A DNA stretch of 45,856 nucleotides from Ophioceras dolichostomum (taxonomy: Eukaryota; Ascomycota; Sordariomycetes; Magnaporthales; Ophioceraceae): the NCBI GenBank assembly GCA_003049485.1, contig PYST01000310.1, positions 1 to 45,856 on the forward strand, given 5' to 3'. The position numbers and the translations under genes were made by a program. Of this stretch, positions 20,366 through 32,699 are shown one piece after another. The notes beneath the pieces were generated by a model. The model was given only the letters and a program-made list of their open reading frames with translations, had not been told where the DNA came from and made no database searches. Each line of letters opens with the position of its first letter. Within the stretch, counting starts at the first letter, position 1.

Positions 20366-23300
20366 TTACTGGCCCCGCTTCGCCCGTCCACCCACCGCCC
20401 CTCCCAACCGCCCAAACACCGGCCTCCCCAGCCCAGTCCTCGGCTTCGCCTGCGCGTGAGGGGGGACATCCTTCACCGGCACCGGGGGCGGGACTCCTCC
20501 ACCGATGGCCCCCCGACCACCAACACCGCTCGCGCCGCCGATCGCCGTGGAATCAGCCCTACTGCCCTTCATCTCGAGCCCACCGTCACCGATCCTCAGA
20601 TCGCTGAGTGCCCCCGGACCGTCGTCGAGCTCGCCGCCGCGCGGCCGCTGTGCGCGGCGCGCGCGCTCCTGCACGCTGCGGAACTTCTCCAGCAGCTCAC
20701 CCCAGCGGATGATGCCGTCCTCGCGGCCCTTGAGCCTATTGGGCCGGTCGTAGGTGGAGGACCCGCCGCTGCCGCCAGGAGTCGCCGTGCCGCTAGTGGT
20801 GGATGGGAACGTGTGAGCATCTAGGTTGTACTTGTTGTTGCTGCTGCTGGAGGGTGTGGGTATCGAGGAAGAGGCAGAGTGGTGGTGATGGGAAGCGGAC
20901 TGGAGGGCCTGCTGCATCATCTCGACGATTGAGCCGTGTCGAGAGTGCGATTGAGAAAGGGAGCGGGAGTGAGAGTGGGAGTGGGAGTGGATGTGACTAT
21001 GGGAGGTGTGGGAGTAGGAGTGGGCCGACAAAACGCCATGAAGAGCGGCCGAATTGGGCACATACGGTCTGGGTGCAATGTGCAGGTAGCCTATCGAGCT
21101 CACGCTGTTAAGGCGGTTCTTGAGCGCGGCGAAGGCCGACGATTGGGGGAGGAGCATGAGGAGGCCATAAAGGCACTTGTAGAGATGGGGGTACTTTTCC
21201 GGCTCCAAGAGCTGGAGGCGGAGATCTGAGCCGAGGTAGAATAGTTAAGCATGTCAGCATCCCGCCGACCAGTTTCAGAACGGTCGATGCCTCGCCTCTC
21301 CGAGGGCCACTCACATGTGAAGACGGGGGACTCGAGCAGCTGGACGAGCTTGTCTATCTGGATCAGAATGTTCACCGTCATCTCTAGCTCGGCACTGTTT
21401 TTGTTTGGTTAGAAGCGAGCTCTTCTTGTCTCGTTTGAAGCGTTGTTAGCTAAGCACACAAAGGGGGCACTCACAAGATGGTAAGCAGGTTGTAGGCTTG
21501 CTCGTATGCCTGGGCGAGGAGGCAGAGGGAGAAAGTCGCCACGGCATTGTAGCACCACGACCTGAACAGGGCAACGAAGAACGTCTGGCCGTCCTGTTAT
21601 GCATGGCGAAGCGCAGTCAGCAAACAAGGGTTCACTTTTCCGCAGCCAATGCCCTCCAAGGGCTTGCTCGGCGCTTCTCTCTTTCTTACCTTGGACTCGA
21701 GATTCCGCAATCTCTTCCTAAGTTCGGACAGTTGCGGGGCAGTGATGAGGTTGTTATTCAGGTTCTGCACCATGATGCTGGCGAACTCCACGTCCTCTTC
21801 CTTCTCGATACAGTCGGCCAGCGTCCGGTAGATGCGCTCGGCGCTCAGGCTGACACAGAGCTGGCGGATGATCAGATTACCACGCATCTCGAGCAGGCGC
21901 CGATCCGTCGAGAACAGCTGCAGCAGGTTGACCATGAAGTTGGAGAAGTAGTCGTCCTCACTGTTGCGTGAGATCTGTGACAGCAGCTGCAGGTCCTTGG
22001 TCACCACCGCCTCTGCCGGGTCCGACAGGGTCTTGAGCAGCGCAGGGAAGGTACCGTCGTTGAAGGCGAGAACCTTGCGCGGCGCCTTGCGATGGAGCAT
22101 GATCAGCCAGGTCAGCGCCGCCACCCTCGTGGCCTCATGGTCGTTGAGGAAAAGGAGCGTCAGGGAGTTGACAGCCGCCGCATAGTCTAGGTCTGCTTGA
22201 GGGCTTGGTGGCTGTGGCTGTTGCTGTTGGATTGGTGGGGTTGGCGACGGTGTGGGAGTCGTGAGGTTGGGCATAGCACCACGGTTCTGGAGCAAGGGAG
22301 TTGGGCTCCGCGCCTCCAGGTCTCGATCTCGGATCGAGCCGGATAGGGACGCTCGGGCGCTGGAGACGCCGTCTTGCCGGTCATGGAAAGGACCGGGGAT
22401 ACGCGAGGCCGACAACGGCGGTTGCTGCGCCGCCACGGACAGCTCCGGCTCGTCAGAGAGGGAAACAACGTAGTCCATCAGCGAAGTGTTCACCCTCGCA
22501 GCGGCCTGACGAATGGACTCTACCCCGCTCGCCATTGCTGGCAGCAGGTGGGCCAGGATCTTGGGAGTGAATGGCAGCACCTCCTCCGGACAGATATCGA
22601 GGAACTCGACGATCCATCGCAGCGACTCGAGCAGACCATCTTCTTCTATTTCAACCCAGCTTTGTTTAGTATCTGGCACATTCAGATTTGCCGGGAATAT
22701 GGGGTCCTGTCTAATGGGAGGGAGGAAAGGTTGGGAGGGAGTTCGGTAGAGCACGGTGGGAAGGTGAGAAGAAGATGAAAGGTGTGCGGTGAGAGGCCTA
22801 AGAGATGATGCAGGAAAGGTTGTAATTACCCAATGGAGAGTCGAGAGTGGCGGTGAGGATTTCGAGGATAGCCTTGTAGTTGATCTGCACGTCCTGGCCG
22901 GGCACCCAGTCATCCTCGTCACTGGATCCCTCGTCTTCCTCATCATCCATGCTGCCTCCGTCATGGGCCGTCTCGGAACCCGGCTCATCGGCTACATCTT
23001 CGGCCACCTCGTCAGGGGCCACATGGACGCTTCCGCTGTCTAGCGACTCCTCGCGTTTGCGTTTACCTTCACCCTTCCCCTGGGCACCTCGGGACCGCTT
23101 GCTCTCCGCAATGCCCTTCTTGATGCGGGAGATGCGTTTGATCTCGCTAAGGAACTTGTCGAGGCAACCCTGCGTGGCCACGTGTACGTCGCGGTTGGAG
23201 TCGCTCAGGAACTTCAGTAAGCCGCCAAGAAACTCGGGCAAGTACGTTACCAGCTCCAGGTCTGGGATCGAGTCGAGCAGGACTATCCAGCCAACCAGGA

Positions 23301-24646
23301 ACGTCCGAGTGAACGGGTTGGTGACGAAGATGCGCTCCTTGAGAAGCGGAATGAAGCGTTTAAGCGAAAATGCCGTAGGTGGGCTGCCGCTCGGCTCGTC
23401 GCCTGCTTCCTTGGCAGCTTCAAAGTCCTGCGGTGTCTCCAGAACCGACACATAGGTCGCTGCAGACTCGGCCACGATGTCCTTGACTAGGCGGTCGAGC
23501 AGCTCCGCGCCATTTTTCACCGACAGCTCCGAGTCGGCGCCGAGCTAAAGATAGGAGATACGAGAGGTAAACGTGTTGGTATTGGTACAATGCATGACAA
23601 GCCACCAGGAGCTCCGGTGCTAGCAGGAGGGAAGACGACAAGTCGGCCCTGCATGTCAGATGGGGGCCTATATGGGAGGGTACGGTGGCAAACGGATAGG
23701 GGATGAGGGCGACAGGGAGGCAGGGATGAGGGTTCGAGGCGGCGCCAAAGGGGGTGACCTACCTTGCAAAGTGCACCAAAGATGTGGTTGAAGTAGATGA
23801 GGATTTCTCCTTTCGCCACCTTAGCGATGTTGTAAAGTGCCTCGCAGGCGTAATACCGCACTCGAGCGTCCTGGTCAGTGAAGCAGGCGAGGACGGGTGG
23901 CACTATGACCTCTAGGTATCTTGGGAGTTCCTAGAGACACAGGAAAATGGTCAGATGAGCAAAAACGTTGCAGATAGTGGCTGCGTGGGAGCAAACCAGG
24001 GTGTGTGGTAGGGCAGGGGGGAGACACGAGTAGATGGGGCGCCAAGCTGGGGAGGCAGGCCCAACGACGGTTGACCAGCCATCCCGTTTGTCGGAGGCGG
24101 CTGCGGGGTCAAGCCATCATCTTGATCTTCATCATTCATCACTTACTGGACCAAGGGCGATTGCGGCAGCAGCGAGGCCTATCAGACCACCGTTGCGCGC
24201 ATGTGGTTGGTGGATGGCGTATGCATATTCGTTGCAGAGCTGCTCGATGATAGCATGAACCCTTTCGTGGTCTCTGAGAGCAGCTAGCTCCCGGATGACT
24301 CGTTCAAGCCTGCCAATGACACCGCGTAAGATAAATCCGGGACAACCAAACTGCACGTTCGAACAGAGAAGGCAGGATATGATCACGAGGACAGAAGGTG
24401 GCTTGAGAGGGACGGGATTAAGGGAGACAGTGCAAGAGAGGGAAGGCGAGGCAACGGCTGGCTAGTGGAAGCGGTGAAGGAATGGGAGGGGGAAGGGGGA
24501 GGGCGAAAGCGAGAGGGAGGGTGGGAGGAGAGTGATCGTCAGAGCAATGGATGGACAGGCTGGGGGATGGCGACGTACTCGAGTGCACCAATTTTCCGCT
24601 TATCATAAATCTTGTCGTTTAGAAGTCTCGTTATATTTGCGTCCAT
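20366..24646 (-). CDS. VAC14: Vac14, scaffold of the Fab1-Fig4 PI(3,5)P2 complex
   Basis: Eight exons join in phase to 1042 residues: 24646-24579, 24309-24147, 23930-23763, 23544-22830, 22645-21690, 21593-21475, 21394-21315 and 21225-20366. The N-terminus (ITRLLNDKIYDKRKIGALELERVIRELA) and the HEAT-like repeats that follow (DARVRYYACEALYNIAKVAK, DSNRDVHVATQGCLDKFL) are Vac14. The C-terminal half contains the Fig4-binding region with LLEMRGNLIIRQLCV, FRSWCYNAVATFSLCLLAQAYEQAYNLL, LVQLLESPVFTYLRLQLLEPE and SSAFAALKNRLNSV. Vac14 holds the Fab1 lipid kinase and Fig4 phosphatase on the vacuole. An acidic, Lys/Arg-rich insert lies near 320-400, a Pro/Gln linker follows the central repeats, and the last 150 residues are disordered with a His-Ser dipeptide run. 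Its stop faces the HAUS1 stop 272 bp away. Confidence 0.95.
20925..21020 (-). repeat. His-Ser dipeptide run in the VAC14 tail
   Basis: Read on the minus strand, the stretch encodes alternating His/Ser with some Tyr, Arg and Gln (SYSHTSHSHIHSHSHSHSHS). The DNA is a near-hexamer repeat of the GAGTGG type. It lies outside the conserved Vac14 domains and may bind metal or be neutral low complexity. Confidence 0.7.
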
Positions 24647-25407
24647 GGTGGTAGCGGCCGGGACCAGGGCCGGGCATGCTCATGCAGGCAGAAAGAAGAC
24701 AAGAGAGCGCGAGTGCCTTGGACTGATTGAGAGCTCAGAAAAAGCAGACGTGGGCGCCTCTGCCACCAGTGAGCGTAAGGTGCGGCATGCGCCCGTCTTG
24801 CTGGTCGTCTGCAGTCGTCTGCAGCTGTAGGGGGTCCACCTCGGAACTTTCCTCGGGGTTGTTCTCCACCCTAGCAGCCTGATGAGGCGTGCCGGTGAGC
24901 GCCCGTGGAATCCCAGACTGAACTGAACCGCTTGTGCCGAGTGCGGATCAGTGCTCGGCAGTTGGGAAGAGGAAAAGGATTTGTGAGATGGATGGTTTGC
25001 GTTTGCGGGGAAAGAAGCCCAGAGAAACCACAGGCAAGAGCAGGCTGCGTGGTGAGGGGAGTGATGAGAAGGAGCTCACTGATGAATTGAGGTCGTTTCC
25101 ATGTTGGGAGTAAGACCAGATACGTCACGACGTCCCACGAGGCTGAAGGGAAGGATCCACAGCAGAGCAGGGATGGAAGCTACATTGGGGCACACTGTGC
25201 ATCGGTCTCGGGCAGGAGCTTTTTTAGCGCTTCCTACCATGGATTTGGCGAGCGACCATCAGCACGGTGCACGTATCGCCGACCCACTAGCACTGAACCC
25301 CAGCCAAGCCCACTGAAGCTGCTGACTACCAAACACCAGGCACATCAACGAGTTTAACCTCAGCATGCAGCCTGCAGGTTTTGAAATAGCTGTGGTTTTG
25401 GTGTTCT

Positions 25408-25446
25408 CTACATACCTACCTCTACCTACCTAACTACCTACCTACC
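25408..25446. repeat. Imperfect (TACC)n microsatellite
   Basis: Runs of CTACCTACC with small interruptions. The same TACC/GGTA unit appears in short runs elsewhere (near 3738, 26156, 28723, 36230 and 36295), which looks like a genome-wide habit. Confidence 0.8.
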
Positions 25447-25751
25447 ATTCTTAGATCTGTATGGTGAGTTGGGCATTCTTCACATCCCCGAATTCTCCCG
25501 ATCTTCCAAGCTTCACGTCTTCAGGCAGCAACAGGAGAAGATGTTTGAATGGGTGAATAGGTTCGTCCGGCTCCGCGTCAGGGAGGGAAGATGCAACCAC
25601 ATGGTCGTTGGCATCATTGCGGTCTTGACGATGCATGGCAGTGGAGGGTGCAACATCCAGTACCCAAAGCCCAAGCCAGTGCCGCTGGAATTACTCGACA
25701 TCAAAATGGAAGTTGGCGGGCCTGGGAGCTGGTACCACCTTCGCCTCAGCG

Positions 25752-25771
25752 AGCCAGCCAGCCAGCCAGCC
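25752..25771. repeat. (AGCC)5 microsatellite
   Basis: Five uninterrupted AGCC units in non-coding sequence, the complement class of the GGCT run at 6270. Confidence 0.8.
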
Positions 25772-28724
25772 TGTACGACAGTCTGAAGTTCGGGTCATTG
25801 AGGTTTTTCCGCGACAAGCGTCTATCTTTCTATCCTTCTGCCTTTTCTATCATGTCATGTCTTTTGACTTGCTACTGGTGACAGCTGTGTCGCTGGGAGG
25901 TGTGTCAGACCTCACATGCCTACCGCATTCGTCCTTTCTGCACCCCGCCTCGGTCATCATTTTTTCGCTCACACCATCTTCGACGCTCCAGTCACAGCAC
26001 CTCATCTGTCCCAGTCTGTGTACCTATTCCGGGGAGTCGCCTGTGAGCTCCATGGCAAAAGTCCGTGTGTCTCCTCCCATGTCGTTGATAGGCTAGTGTT
26101 GATGACGGGACTCTAGAGCCCGAACTGTTGTTGATGAAATGGCCTCGTACGTACCTCTACCTAACCTACATACCGCCACCTACCACCTATCAGCTTTGGT
26201 TGGAGGTGTAACACCCGCCGCCGCCGCCCCCTGAGATCCTGGCACTGGCACTGGACCATGATCAGATTGAATGCGACAACAGCGCTTGGAGTACGTATCA
26301 ATATGGTATTACCACCTCCCCAACCTGCCTTTAGATGGCAGCGTGAAGGCAAAGTAGTACAAAGCCGCACGGGCTTCAGCCCCATCCGGAGACGAGACGA
26401 CATCTCTTGATGCCCTCATCATCCCATATTCATCATAATTCATCTCGGACCAGCATTGCATTTTGCCACCGAATAAAATCAACACCGGTTAGCCTCGCCT
26501 CCACGGCCGTCCCTCTTATCACTATTTCCCTCATCCGAAAGTGGCTATGGGCTCTCCTCATGTTTCATCAAGGATCTCAGCTTGCCGTTTGGGTACAGCG
26601 ACATCGTGGTTTTCTCTCTCCTGCGTACGTCGCTCGTCTTGATGACGGCGACAGCTCCCCCCTTTCTATCTTCACACCATCTCGGATACGGAATGGGTGT
26701 TTGCATTATGCTATCATCGGCGCCCCGATGTGTTGCTGTACGTATGAACGAGTGTTGGGGGAAAATAGGCTCTGGAGGAAGGGGGCTTCAAAGTGCCTTT
26801 CTCGGAGCGCGGCCGCTGGGCAGCCCACGAAAAAGATCTTCGATGCGTTTCTCCCGTCGCCCAACCTCTCGGTGCTCCCCTTAACCCAGCCGGGCAGCAC
26901 CGCGGTGGACTACGCACGTATCCTTCATTCCCGTCGCCGCCAGTGTGGCCTGACTTGCTTTCATCAGAGTCGGATTCCATCGGCCTACCAGGAACGGCAT
27001 CCCAATCAACAGAAGGCGATAGGCAGAGGAAAAGAGGTGCGTGAGAGTGTGTTAGTGAGGAATTTGTGCGACCTCGTCGATGGAGTAGCGGTTAGTCGGA
27101 GAGCGAGGGAGGAAAGGCGGATTGGCAACGAGTGTCGAGCGTGAGGGAATTCTGGGTGGGAGCTTGTCAACATTGTCCGGTCCCGGTCCTGAAAAGGCAA
27201 GTTTGAACGCTCCTTTTCGCCAATGAAAGTCTTCGGCGTGTTGACATGCCTTCACCGGTCACCCTTAGAGTCACGGGAGTCCCTCCTCGGTCTCCATTCG
27301 CAGGCCGTGAACGTGCCAACAAGGAGCAGAGCTCCATGCTCCTGCATTCAGCTTCCAGTGCCAGTCCTCCATGCAGCTGGCTCATGTTGTGCGACGGCCT
27401 CGAGCGACTCTGTCTTGCTTCTTTTGCGACCCCGATAGCGGCCCATTCCCTAGTCGTCCGCCTGCAGGATGGGAGTGTTGGCGAATGGACAACCGCGACG
27501 GGTACCTTACAAGGTGGATGGGAGAAGAGGGTGGCAGACTGAGGGGTGAGGGGTAGGGGCTGGGGAATGTCTAAGCGACTGAGTGGTCACAGTCCATGCA
27601 GTTGGTTGTTCCAACTAATAACAGCGGTAAGCACAGTGGCTACCTCCCCTCTCCCTGCGCAAGGCACACCCCGAATACTTTCGTTGCTGGGTACATATCT
27701 CCCATAGTCATGGACAGCACACCATTCCGCTTCGAGGAATACGACAGAAAAGGATGTATAGTAACAAGCGTCATGGAGATGCAAGCACGGCTGAGGACGA
27801 CTCCTCCAGTCACAATCGAGCCCAAATGTCCGGTGTTCCTCCTATCTCCTCCTTCTGCTAACCAACCCCCTGCCATTCCGGCCCCCTTTCGGACCCCTCT
27901 CGGACTCACCCGACGCTCCGGAGTAGAGCATAGAGACAGAGCAGGGGATGAGGTCCCATTCTCCCATCCCTTACCTCCTCCGTCACCCTTCGAGTTGCAT
28001 TTTTGGCCCTCTATCCTAGATGGACTTGCGCAATTTGGGCATTCGACTGCAGGAGCTCGACTTCAGGGCTGATGCAACTGCGCTTCCACATCGGTTGCCT
28101 CGCCGGCCATGCCGTGGTACTAGGCCACCAGGCCATTGTCCATATTCCCTCCTCTTGCCTCCCTTTGGCACGATCCCATCTCGCCTACATCGTCTCTCCG
28201 GTACTCATGCACCGCAAAAACCGAAGGAACCCTCTTGAAACCGGCGATACCCTGCTTAGAGATACTCTACCTTACTACCTTATTGTCGTTGGAGATAGGA
28301 GCTGGCCACGTGTTGCCGTGACACGGGCTGCGTTTTCAGACAAGCTTAGCAGTTCGCCAACAACCCGGGTAACACGATCGTGCCTACTATCTATCATTCT
28401 GCCATCATATGACATATCAGGAGACCAAAGAAGGACAGAAGAACCCGTAGCGACATGCAACCCACTTCGGTGCTTCTTTGCACGGAGCTCATCCATCCCC
28501 CCACGAGTTCCCTCCTCGTCAACTTAAAAGTCAATCTCTACTACTCTGTAGCACTCATAGGATGCATGTTCGATACCACTTGATTGCCTACCACTACTTT
28601 GCTTCCTCCTTGTGTAAAGTGCGAAAGACTCGGTGTACATGGACCGCCACTCCACACCCACCACTTGCTTCCTCGCTTCCTGCCGCTCTCTCGCCACTTC
28701 AGCTGGCTCTCACTATCTTGAAGT

Positions 28725-28744
28725 AGGTAGGTAGCTACCTACCT
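28725..28744. repeat. 20-bp perfect palindrome of GGTA/TACC units
   Basis: AGGTAGGTAG followed by its exact reverse complement CTACCTACCT with no loop, about 45 bp past the stop of the minus-strand gene at 28789. It looks like two opposed tetranucleotide runs meeting head to head. Confidence 0.85.
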
Positions 28745-28768
28745 GCCTACATGCCTACATGCCTACAT
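28745..28768. repeat. (GCCTACAT)3 tandem repeat
   Basis: Three exact 8-bp units directly abut the palindrome at 28725-28744, probably a slipped derivative of the TACC microsatellite. Confidence 0.85.
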
Positions 28769-28788
28769 GCTGCTCAACTCAATAACTC

Positions 28789-29240
28789 TCACTGCTGGCC
28801 ACCGCCCTCGCCCTCGCCCCCACCATTTCCATCATTATACTGCTCATCGCCGCCGCCGTAGCCGTCATACACTTCATCGCTGTGGTCACCCTGCCCACCA
28901 CCACCACCGCCGCCGGCGCTGCTACCGCCACCATACTTATACTTGTCCTGCTTCCTGCGTTTCTTCTCATCTTCCCTCTGGTTGTGCTTGGCTGCGTCCT
29001 TCGCTCGTTTGGCGAATTCATCCTGTAGGGGTGACAAAAGGGGGGAATTTTTGAGGAGGTTTTTGTCATGTATCAGATCATTGCCATCTCGCTCGAGTAC
29101 GCCGTAGATAGATTAAGGCACAGTACCTGTCAGATCTATCTTTTGATGCCACATGTTGGAAGGTTCGAGATAGTACTCACATGTTTGCCGCGGGCCTTTT
29201 TGATGCGCCGGGCGGATTCCTCGTCCATATGTCGGACCAT
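28789..29240 (-). CDS. Small basic/Gly-rich protein of unknown function (97 aa)
   Basis: Two exons (29240-29181 and 29022-28789) joined by a GTGAGT...CAG intron of 158 nt give 97 residues in phase 0. The first 47 residues are strongly charged and probably helical (MDEESARRIKKARGKH joined to DEFAKRAKDAAKHNQ, then EDEKKRRKQDKYKY). The rest is Gly-rich with acidic and Tyr/Asp positions and ends GGGQQ. The charged module is split by the intron and rejoins seamlessly, which supports a real gene. It carries no motif I can name; a nucleic-acid-binding or chaperone-like disordered protein is possible but only a guess. Confidence 0.65.
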
Positions 29241-30657
29241 GATGGCGGTGTGGTTTGCTTGAAATAATAGCTTCCGTGGTGATGGTATGGGTGTTGGCTT
29301 GTGAAGTGTGCTCCGTGGCAGTGCTTCTATGCAGGCTTGCTGGGTGGAGTGATGTGATGTATCGAGTGTTGATGTTGGCTGGTAAGAGAGCGGTGGCAGG
29401 CTTCGACTGAGGTCTGGAGGCTTTGGGAGTGCACTTGATAGAAAGAGTCGCTTTGAGGGGAGGGCGATGCTCTTCGAAGGGGAAACAGGATTAGTCTCGC
29501 GGGGACTTCTCGCCCTCTTTATAGACGAGAGGAGCCGGCTGGCCTGGCCTGTCCTGCTCGAACCCGAGAGCAGTCCGCCCTGAGCCCTCTGAGAGGATGA
29601 GAGAGACCAGCCAGCCCTCCTGCCTTTCTGCTATTCTCATCCCCCGACAAGGGTTGCGGCGATCGAGCATCATTGTCGCCGCGTGCGGACACTCACATTT
29701 GCCAATGTCCCTTTGTATTTTGCTCTAACAGCTGGCACACTGCGGTGGTAAGTCACTGAGTGACGAGATGGGGGTCATCAATTTCCATTTCTGGCCCGTC
29801 CCACACCTCTTTCTTCCCCCTTCCCTTAAGTAGTGCTCGTCCAAAGTCGAGGGACATGACAGGGGGTTTGCAAGGTTGGGTCACAGCATGGGAGAGAAAA
29901 CAAAGGTGACTGCCTTTTCCACATTCACGGCCAGATCGGTCGACGATGTGGGGACTCTGGAAAGGAAAGTGCAAGTACTTAGCAGGCTCAAATACAGCTC
30001 TCGTATTGGATGGATGCTCACGGTGCGGTATCTCTTTGGGACCTCCGGACATGTTTTCTCTCTGAACTGCCGGGTGATGACGGTGTGCATGGGACTATTG
30101 AAAGAGGCTGGCTTTCCTCCGTGGGGTGGCCCGTTTCTTCGTCTCTTCGTCTCGTCACCGACACCCTCAGTGGGCTCGGGAACTCGGCCTGCCCATCTGC
30201 CGTAGCGCTTTCATCCGCTCACACTGCCCTTCCCGCCGTCGTCCTGACAGCGAGGCTGCGGGCAGTCTAGGCCGGACAGGGAAGAAGTGTGACAGACCAG
30301 ACAGCCATCTGCATTGCTGCTTGTCCTGGGCTCCTGGGCACCTGGGCGGCTGGACATTGGATGGCAAAGGCTTGTTGCTGCAGGCCCTAGCTTCGAGCAG
30401 CGCCCGTGTGATGCGTTTGCGAAGGCGTTCTGAGATGGCGTCTGTGTTGGAGACGCAAAAGCAAGCAAAAGCAAGCAAGAGGCAAGCAAAAGCAACGCAC
30501 TCGGCGCGTGTGGACGGGGCCGACCCCGGTCGGAGTATCCTCGAGCGTTGGTCCATGCTTGTTCTTAGTAGACCCATATGAAGATCGGCGGGCACAGTGT
30601 GAGGACAAGAGCACACCGTCATATCATTATGGAGGGAGTCCTTTTGCTTCTTTTTGC

Positions 30658-30675
30658 TTTTTTTTTTTTTTTTTT
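30658..30675. repeat. Poly-T homopolymer (18 nt)
   Basis: Eighteen consecutive T residues in non-coding sequence. It could be a simple slippage tract or a poly(A) remnant of a minus-strand insertion, but no retrogene body is visible beside it. Confidence 0.8.
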
Positions 30676-32641
30676 GTTTCTTTGGTCTTCTAATCCATGC
30701 ATAAGTATGTCTGTTCCAAGTTCAGCTCCAGGACTAGGTGCAGCTTCCGTCAATCTTGGCCGCAGGACAAAAAAGGAAGAAGCAATATGAATGGTAGGTA
30801 CGTAACCCCGGAATGCCTAACACTCCAATCGATGCATGGGACGGAGCTAACCGGAAAGGGAGTGCTTGAGAAAGCGGAACAGCAGCAAAAGCAATGAGAA
30901 ATTGACCAGGGAGCAGCAACCACTCCGATTTGCCAGGAAGAGCAGTCGAACATCAGATGACGACGGGGGGTTGCAGCCTCCCGCCAGAACTGGCAGGGGC
31001 TTGGGGTAGAGACGGAAGAAGAGATGGAGAGAGAATGGAGACTGGAGAAAATGGAGAGCGCGGGGGAGGTCCTCGAGCCTGGAGTGCAGATTCCCCTCGG
31101 AGCTAGCGTTTACCGGAGACAGCAGGGACGGCAGGGATAGCAGCGATAGCGGCGACTGCGGCGGTGAGCTATGCTCGACGAGGGCTTGACGCTGTGTGAA
31201 GGGAGCAGCAGACGGCTGATGCGATTGGCTGCCAATGAAGCCGGGCGCTGTCCCTATCCAGCCACTATCGCATCTTTGCGGATGGGAATCTTCCCTTCTC
31301 GCTTCTCTTGTCTCAGCTGGACAGAGCTTATTGGCGGTTGGGGGGCTCGAGGGAGTTATACCCTTAGGAGCTGCATCTCTGCAGGCTGGACTAGGACGTC
31401 TTGGAAGGCATGCTTTCAGTCGCCGGAAGTCATGATAAGCAGCCAGTGGAGGGTGGCCCAGGCCCTCGTGGAGCAGGGATTGAAAGCGGGGCCAAGAGCG
31501 ACCAGGGGGGTAGGAATACCAAGGAGCAGGCCTTGATATGATGATGTGACCAGGGAGGGGAGCAAGCCGACCCCAGCGAGCCTGCCATTGTTGGAGTCCT
31601 GGGACTCTACAACTCTGAGGCTCCCGATGGAGTGACTGGAAATCCCCCGGTCCTGCTTTCCAGCCTTTCCAGCCGTCCAGGAGCTCATTGTTATGTTCCA
31701 TTCAGACGTACTGTGCAACGCATGATCAATGGAATAAGCTGGTCCGAATTTGAGATCGGACTATCTTGGTTAGCGACGTGATCTCGGAGATTTCGTACCG
31801 TAGGAATTCCTCCCGTGAATCCATTGACTTGGACAATGGGGAATGGGCATTTCAGGTCTTCGATGTGGTCGAGGAAATCAGAATCTCAGCTCAGAGGGGA
31901 CGCGCGTTGCTTGGCTAATGATGAATGGGAAGGAGGGAAGAAAACCCCTCTCTCTTCCTTCTTCGAGACTGATAATGTGCAAGAAGCCTTGGCAGCTCCC
32001 GTCATCAAGCTCAAAAAATAGCCTATGACGGTATGTCCAGCCGGTGCTGCTGGCCTCCTCCCTCCTGTGCGTATGTAGATCTTGACCAACTGGGACAAGC
32101 GTGTCGGCGTGGAGGCTATGTACTGGTACATATCATCCCCGAGTCGAGAACACCGTGACAAAAAGAAATACTTTGCCTCCAACAAAGGAAGGCCGGCTGA
32201 AACGTGCCGAGTTGAAAAGGCGCTCGCAGCAGCCCGTGTTGTTGAGCAGCTGGGCGATATTAGTGGCTCTCAAGTTTCGAGCTAAGGTTCTGTGGCTGGC
32301 CGGGGCTGAAAGATAGGTGGATATTTGCATCCCAACTCGCCCAACTCGCCCACCATGACCATCACACGCCGCCGCCACCACAGGTCCTGGACAATATCAA
32401 GTCATGGACTCGTCACAGCAGCGTGAGCAGAATCCCTGTCGGACCTGCAGGCTGCCAGCCTAGTCCGCATTCTGGACTTTCCAATCTACACAGTGGCAAA
32501 AAGCAAAGAACCATGGACCAAAAATAACACCAGAGAGATAAGTCCAAAGAAAATGGACCAAAAAATGGAAAGAACGCCAATGGGTGGGCCGCAGCAAGAC
32601 TGCAAAAAGAATGCGGTGATGGGATGCAGTCAGTGAGAGGA

Positions 32642-32667
32642 TGCAGCGAAAGACTGCAGCGAAAGAC
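32642..32667. repeat. Tandem 13-bp duplication
   Basis: TGCAGCGAAAGAC occurs twice head to tail without mismatch, about 35-60 bp beyond the stop of the desaturase gene. Confidence 0.8.
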
Positions 32668-32699
32668 TGCCTGCAGCAAGAAGGACGTCCCTCGTCTTG

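Larger units (their letters stand above)
24647..28788. other. Gene-poor block of 4.1 kb between VAC14 and the 97-aa gene
   Basis: The left end should hold the VAC14 promoter and the right end the 3' UTR of the minus-strand 97-aa gene. Open frames up to 245 codons (for example plus strand from 26407) have no family resemblance and no plausible exon partners. The block is marked by TACC microsatellite (25408-25446), (AGCC)5 (25752-25771), a 20-bp palindrome (28725-28744) and a three-unit 8-bp repeat (28745-28768). Confidence 0.5.
29241..32699. other. Gene-poor block of 3.5 kb between the 97-aa gene and the desaturase
   Basis: No gene was supported. The largest frame (minus, 30847-31701, 284 codons) is Pro/Leu/Ser-rich without domains, and other frames overlap it in every register. 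Notable non-coding features are an 18-T homopolymer at 30658-30675, a GCAAAAGCAA repeat cluster near 30460-30497, and a 13-bp tandem duplication at 32642-32667. The right end should contain the desaturase 3' UTR. Confidence 0.5.

Noticed and set aside
26407..27144. 245-codon plus-strand frame
   Set aside because: No conserved motif and no consistent codon bias compared with the real genes; adjacent frames are equally open.
30658..30675. Poly-T tract as a retroposon tail
   Set aside because: No coding remnant or target-site duplication was seen next to it; simple slippage explains it.
30847..31701. 284-codon minus-strand frame in the 3.5-kb gene-poor block
   Set aside because: Pro/Leu/Ser-rich without motifs, predicted folds or splice partners, and overlapped by similar frames on the other strand.
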